Shown here piece after piece: positions 6,213 through 9,192 of a stretch of 9,192 nucleotides of DNA. The stretch is from assembly GCA_950063125.1 (NCBI GenBank), contig CATLZI010000068.1:1-9192 (forward strand). Reading direction: 5' to 3'. Positions within the stretch are counted from its first letter, which is position 1, and each line of letters opens with the position of its first letter. Made by a program: the position numbers and the translations under genes. The notes beneath the pieces were generated by a model that saw nothing but the letters and a program-made list of their open reading frames with translations, made no database searches and had not been told where the DNA came from. The stretch is from an uncultured Porticoccus sp. (GTDB lineage Bacteria; Pseudomonadota; Gammaproteobacteria; Pseudomonadales; Porticoccaceae).

Positions 6213-6302
6213 CTACTCCGGTTTAATGGCAGCCGCCAATAGTGCGTGGAACTCGCTGCAGGTCTGTACAGGATCATCTGCCTGGGTGATGGCAATAATC
6301 AT
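6213..6302 (-). CDS. Possible small ORF (29 residues) between the porin and moeB genes
   Basis: On the - strand an ATG at 6302 has GGAG 7 bases upstream and opens a frame of 29 codons ending in TAG 8 bases before the moeB-rhodanese start, an arrangement that fits translational coupling. The peptide begins MIIAITQADDP and has one Cys (residue 15) and a mostly helical-looking C-terminal half rich in Ala and Leu. A longer version from ATG 6338 (41 residues) is in frame but lacks a ribosome-binding site. I recognise no family. It may be a real small protein, a leader peptide, or the remnant of a larger gene. Confidence 0.35.
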   Translation of the reverse strand: MIIAITQADDPVQTCSEFHALLAAAIKPE

Positions 6303-6347
6303 GACCACACTCCACCTTCCACTGGCATGGAGCAGCATTGCCGAGGC

Positions 6348-7619
6348 TCAGAATGCAACCGTCACTTGCAGCCACGCCTTTTGGGTGTCGGTGCCGAAGT
6401 CGTCTGCGTTGTAGTTGGCGTACTTCAGTAACAGGTGAACATTTTTATGGACCTGTTTGGCAATGGCAATATCAATTTCATCACCGTAATCGGCGTTTCC
6501 TTCCTCAGCGTTGAAATCGTGGTAGGTCACCTGTACCAGTGTGCCGAACACCTTGCCCTCAACAGAGCCATAGCGGTCCTCAATACCGGTGGCCGGGGTG
6601 TTTAGAAACTGGTCTGCAAACCCCTGGAATTTGTGCAGGGTGGCCAGTGGTGTCGAGAAGGCCACGCCTGCATGGTCATCGGCTTCAAGCACGTCCATAC
6701 CCAGCCTGGCGGTCAGCCATTTGGTCTGGATGCCGGCCTCCAGGTTGCAGTAATCAGCGTCATAGCTGGCCGGGTTGTCCTTGTAGTCGGATTGCCATGC
6801 GTATTCTGCTGTGTAGAGCCATTTGGTGTCCTTGCCCTGTGCACCGGACAACCGGACACCGTAGGTTTTACTGGATGCAGAGGGCGCATCTTCCAGATCC
6901 AGCAGGTAGGCGTAGGCAGACAGGGTGCCTATACCAAGGCTCCGGTAATTGATATTGATGATATCGGCGCTGCTCTCCCAATCGACATCCGCGGCTGGGG
7001 TGCCCGTGCGACCATCGTCCGGACCGAAGATACGGTTCACGTTATTGATGTAACCATAGAACAGGGTGGTGTCGGGTAAGGATTGATTGGTGATGATAAA
7101 GCTGTCATAGGTCTGTTCGTTCTGTCGCCAGCCAACGCCACCGATAAAGCGCTGGTTGTCGAGGTTGATGCGCTGGCGGCCGTATTTCATGGTGGTGTCG
7201 GTCAGTCCACTCCAGGCGATCCATGCCTGGTTGATTTCGGTACCTTCCGGATCAGCGACCACTGCGTGGTTGGTCATATGGTTATTCAGATCGTCGTAGT
7301 TGTCACCGCCGATTACCGTGACATCATCCACTTCCAGCTGGACCTGCAGGTTATTCCAGTTATTTGTGGTATAGGTGATTCGCGAGCGCAGGGTCGAGGC
7401 ATGGGCTTCCTCTGGGCGGGCATCATCGTCCACATTCTCGAAACGGTAGCGGACATTAAATGCCAGTTTGCCATTCCGGAGGGCATCTTGCAGTGTTGGT
7501 GAGTCATCGGACTGAGAACTCGTACCGTTGGCAGATACCGCACCTGTCATTCCCAGGACCCCCAGCATGATAATGGTGGGAAGAGCCATTACTGGCTTTG
7601 TTGCAACAGCGTTTTTCAT
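6348..7619 (-). CDS. Outer-membrane beta-barrel porin-like protein (alginate-export-like)
   Basis: A 423-residue exported protein. The start at 7619 is chosen because a classical signal peptide begins there: MKN, then a hydrophobic core IIMLGVLGM, with a likely cleavage after AVSA at residue 30. A longer frame to 7751 adds 44 residues without signal character and overlaps the promoter region. The mature part shows repeated amphipathic strands with aromatic girdles (LAFNVRYRFE, INQAWIAWSG, TTLFYGYINN, HLLLKYANYN) and ends in WLQVTVAF; a terminal Phe is the usual beta-barrel assembly signal. The pattern resembles the alginate-export/porin family, but no substrate can be read from it. It faces moaA-2 across a divergent promoter region with an FNR-like box and is followed by the moeB-rhodanese gene on the same strand, so a link to anaerobic anion uptake is possible but inferred. 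Confidence 0.85.
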   Translation of the reverse strand: MKNAVATKPVMALPTIIMLGVLGMTGAVSANGTSSQSDDSPTLQDALRNGKLAFNVRYRFENVDDDARPEEAHASTLRSRITYTTNNWNNLQVQLEVDDVTVIGGDNYDDLNNHMTNHAVVADPEGTEINQAWIAWSGLTDTTMKYGRQRINLDNQRFIGGVGWRQNEQTYDSFIITNQSLPDTTLFYGYINNVNRIFGPDDGRTGTPAADVDWESSADIININYRSLGIGTLSAYAYLLDLEDAPSASSKTYGVRLSGAQGKDTKWLYTAEYAWQSDYKDNPASYDADYCNLEAGIQTKWLTARLGMDVLEADDHAGVAFSTPLATLHKFQGFADQFLNTPATGIEDRYGSVEGKVFGTLVQVTYHDFNAEEGNADYGDEIDIAIAKQVHKNVHLLLKYANYNADDFGTDTQKAWLQVTVAF

Positions 7620-7705
7620 AATCAAATTCCCAAACAAGGTCGTTTCCTGAAGCTGCCACCAAAGTGGTATGGTGAATGCTACCTTGGTATTAACTTTATG
7701 AATTT

Positions 7706-7724
7706 GAAGGAATTTTTTTCCTTC
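7706..7724. repeat. Inverted repeat in the leader of the porin gene
   Basis: GAAGGAA (7706-7712) and TTCCTTC (7718-7724) form a perfect 7-base stem around five T. On the - strand it falls at or near the expected 5' end of the porin transcript, so it could be a stabilising 5' hairpin or an operator. It is A/T-heavy and may be chance. Confidence 0.35.
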
Positions 7725-7759
7725 CTGTGGCAAGTTAACAGCTAAATACATGGGTAAGT

Positions 7760-7773
7760 TTGACTTCGATCAA
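7760..7773. promoter_or_regulatory. FNR/ANR/DNR-type box in the divergent porin/moaA-2 promoter region
   Basis: TTGAC-TTCG-ATCAA matches the consensus TTGAT-N4-ATCAA at nine of ten defined bases. Its centre (7766.5) lies about 41 bases before the transcript start predicted from the TAAACT -10 at 7795-7800, the normal place for activation of a class II promoter. For the leftward porin gene the same site would put a transcript start near 7725, but the -10 on that side is poor. The site predicts induction of moaA-2 and nnrS under low oxygen, or by nitric oxide if a DNR-type protein binds. Confidence 0.75.
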
Positions 7774-7794
7774 CGAATCGAGGCTGTCGATTCC

Positions 7795-7800
7795 TAAACT
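7795..7800 (+). promoter_or_regulatory. Candidate -10 element of the moaA-2/nnrS promoter
   Basis: TAAACT matches four of six consensus bases and lies 21 bases after the end of the FNR-like box. No separate -35 is needed at a class II FNR promoter, where the activator site overlaps the -35 position. The leader to the ATG at 7857 would be about 50 bases. Confidence 0.5.
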
Positions 7801-7856
7801 AGAGATCACCTGAAGAAAACACGTTTTTACATTGAAGCAGTTTTGGAGCACCAGCT

Positions 7857-8861
7857 ATGCAGAGTGAACCCCAGACCGTTCTGGAGGATCGTTTTGGTCG
7901 CGTTGTCGACTACCTGCGTCTGTCGGTGACCGATCGCTGTGATTTCCGTTGCGTCTACTGTATGGCGGAAGACATGCGGTTTCTGCCTCGCCAACAGGTG
8001 CTGACGCTGGAAGAAATGGCATTCCTGGGGCGGGCGTTTGTCTCCCTCGGGGTGCGCCGTATCCGCCTCACCGGCGGCGAGCCGCTGGTGCGCCGGGATG
8101 TATTGATGCTGGTGCGCCAACTGGGTGCACTGGACGGTCTCGATGAGCTGACCATCACCACCAATGGTTCCCAACTGAAGACCATGGCGCCGGCATTGGC
8201 AAGTGCTGGTGTACGCCGGCTCAATATCAGCCTTGATTCGTTGCATCCGGAGCGCTTCAGTGCCATTACCCGCACCGGAAAACTGGCTCAGGTACTGGCT
8301 GGTATCGACGCGGCACAAAAAGCTGGCATCAGCCGGATAAAACTTAACAGTGTGATAGTGCGCGATCTGAACGATGATGAAGTCCTGCCACTGCTGGATT
8401 TTGCCCTGGAAAAGGGTTTGGATATCAGTTACATCGAGGAGATGCCGCTGGGCCAGATCGATTGCCGCGATCGCCGTGGCGGGTTAGTCTCCAGCGAAGA
8501 GGTTAGAGCGCTCATCGGTGAACGCTATCAGCTCCTGCCAAGTACCGAGACTTCTGCCGGGCCCTCCAGGTACTATCGTATCGGTAGCAGTAAGAGTCGT
8601 ATCGGCTTTATTTCTCCACACAGCCACAATTTTTGCGACAGTTGCAATCGGGTACGGGTTACGTGCGAAGGTCGGTTATTACTGTGTCTCGGTAATGAAC
8701 ACTCGGTGGATCTGCGTGCGGTGATGCGCCGTTATCCCCAGGACATGCCCGCTTTGCAGAATGCGATTGTCAATGCAATGGCATTGAAGCCGGAACGACA
8801 CTATTTTTACCATGATGACAAACCGCAGGTATTGCGCTTTATGAATGCCACAGGTGGTTAA
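7857..8861 (+). CDS. moaA: GTP 3',8-cyclase MoaA, second copy
   Basis: A second full radical SAM MoaA of 334 residues, the same length as the copy at 2554 and alignable without gaps, with about 228 identical residues by hand count. It keeps all functional parts: Cys28/32/35 in CDFRCVYC, the SAM-binding [11 protein letters not shown]-terminal cluster cysteines 260, 263 and 277, and the terminal Gly-Gly. Differences cluster in surface-like stretches (about residues 81-120, 201-230 and 291-310). The ATG at 7857 has GGAG 8 bases upstream, a better ribosome-binding site than the first copy has. An FNR-like box and a -10 lie upstream, and nnrS follows after 11 bases, so this copy is probably the one used in anaerobic nitrate respiration or denitrification. 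The synonymous divergence speaks against a recent duplication. Confidence 0.94.
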   Translation: MQSEPQTVLEDRFGRVVDYLRLSVTDRCDFRCVYCMAEDMRFLPRQQVLTLEEMAFLGRAFVSLGVRRIRLTGGEPLVRRDVLMLVRQLGALDGLDELTITTNGSQLKTMAPALASAGVRRLNISLDSLHPERFSAITRTGKLAQVLAGIDAAQKAGISRIKLNSVIVRDLNDDEVLPLLDFALEKGLDISYIEEMPLGQIDCRDRRGGLVSSEEVRALIGERYQLLPSTETSAGPSRYYRIGSSKSRIGFISPHSHNFCDSCNRVRVTCEGRLLLCLGNEHSVDLRAVMRRYPQDMPALQNAIVNAMALKPERHYFYHDDKPQVLRFMNATGG

Positions 8862-8872
8862 CGGGAATCAGG

Positions 8873-9192
8873 ATGATCGAAATACAAGAGCCTCAATCAA
8901 GTAATTCGCCGGCATGGCTTAATCTGGGCTTCCGGCCTTTCTTTATAGGTGCGGCCCTGTTTGCGGTGTTGTCCATGTCGATCTGGGCGGCGATTTTTCC
9001 GTTGCAAATACTATCGCCCTTGAATAAATTGGCCCCGACCGTCTGGCACGCTCACGAAATGATCTACGGCTACGCGATGGCGGTGATTGCCGGGTTCCTG
9101 CTGGCTGCGGTGAAAAACTGGACAGGTCTGCAGACACCCAGGGGGGCATTATTGTTTCTGTTGTTTTTCTTGTGGCTGGCCGCGCGGTTGTT
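8873..9192 (+). CDS. nnrS: NnrS family haem/copper membrane protein (N-terminal part, partial)
   Basis: The frame opens at ATG 8873, 11 bases after the moaA-2 stop, with GGGAA 5 bases upstream, and is still open at the window edge (106 codons seen). The N-terminus carries the family pattern LGFRPFF, a first membrane helix (about residues 20-42), then WHAHEMIYGYAMAVIAGFLLAAVKNWTG (about 57-84; the His pair is a probable metal or haem ligand), and the start of a third helix rich in Leu and Phe. NnrS proteins are polytopic inner-membrane proteins made under nitric oxide or denitrifying conditions and linked to protection from nitrosative stress. Here it shares a transcript with moaA-2 and so probably the FNR-type control. 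Only about a quarter of the usual length is in view. Confidence 0.9.
   Translation, partial: MIEIQEPQSSNSPAWLNLGFRPFFIGAALFAVLSMSIWAAIFPLQILSPLNKLAPTVWHAHEMIYGYAMAVIAGFLLAAVKNWTGLQTPRGALLFLLFFLWLAARL

Noticed and set aside
6633..7502. Two long + strand frames (148 and 139 codons) within the porin region
   Set aside because: They mirror the porin coding frame, are rich in Val, Ile and Gly as antisense frames often are, and lack start signals. The porin on the - strand has a signal peptide and barrel pattern.
7620..7751. N-terminal extension of the porin to 7751
   Set aside because: The extra 44 residues precede a classical signal peptide and would be encoded by the promoter/leader region; the start at 7619 is far better.
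2554..8861. Recent tandem duplication or composite transposon bounded by the two moaA copies
   Set aside because: The copies differ at about a third of residues and at many third codon positions, no insertion-sequence genes or terminal repeats are seen, and the genes between do not form a mobile element.
1..9192. tRNA, rRNA, CRISPR array, phage or insertion-sequence genes
   Set aside because: Nothing with the needed structure, regular repeats or hallmark proteins was seen on either strand.

Overview
The window looks like chromosomal DNA from a Gram-negative gammaproteobacterium, probably one that can respire nitrate or denitrify. The evidence is a lipoprotein cytochrome of the c5 type, an outer-membrane beta-barrel with a C-terminal Phe, an NnrS-type membrane protein, an FNR/ANR/DNR-like box, and a RimK-related ligase next to what looks like its usual membrane partner. 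The genus cannot be read from the sequence. The theme of the central and right parts is molybdenum cofactor (Moco) synthesis tied to anaerobic metabolism.

Left part (1-1705, + strand): the 3' end of a membrane protein overlaps an alpha-L-glutamate ligase-like ATP-grasp protein by 4 bases. Next comes a small c5-type cytochrome lipoprotein with its own promoter and a strong Rho-independent terminator, which closes this block.

Middle left (1734-3558, + strand): a perfect 17-base palindrome lies just before mobA (Moco guanylyltransferase). A 211-base gap without a clear + strand gene follows, then a first moaA copy (GTP 3',8-cyclase). Between moaA and the Moco sulfur/adenylation gene sits a two-gene unit: a NemR-like TetR-family regulator and an AhpD-like carboxymuconolactone decarboxylase family protein. 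ACC-N4-GGT palindromes lie in front of both genes. The regulator may be made from a leaderless transcript.

Middle right (4999-7619, - strand): a strong hairpin separates the convergent units. Reading leftward from 7619 are an outer-membrane porin-like protein, a possible 29-residue small ORF, and a MoeB/ThiF-type adenylyltransferase fused to a rhodanese domain. They look like one transcription unit.

Right part (7620-9192): the divergent intergenic region holds an FNR-type box (7760-7773), placed near -41 relative to a plausible -10 for the rightward unit. That unit is a second moaA of exactly the same length as the first (334 codons, about 68% identical by hand count), followed after 11 bases by nnrS, which runs off the window.

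Working model (inference): the mobA/moaA-1 block supplies Moco generally, while the moaA-2/nnrS unit, and perhaps the porin/moeB-rhodanese unit, is raised under low oxygen when nitrate reductase needs more Moco and nitric oxide must be handled. The TetR/AhpD-like pair looks like a separate stress-response cassette set into this cluster.
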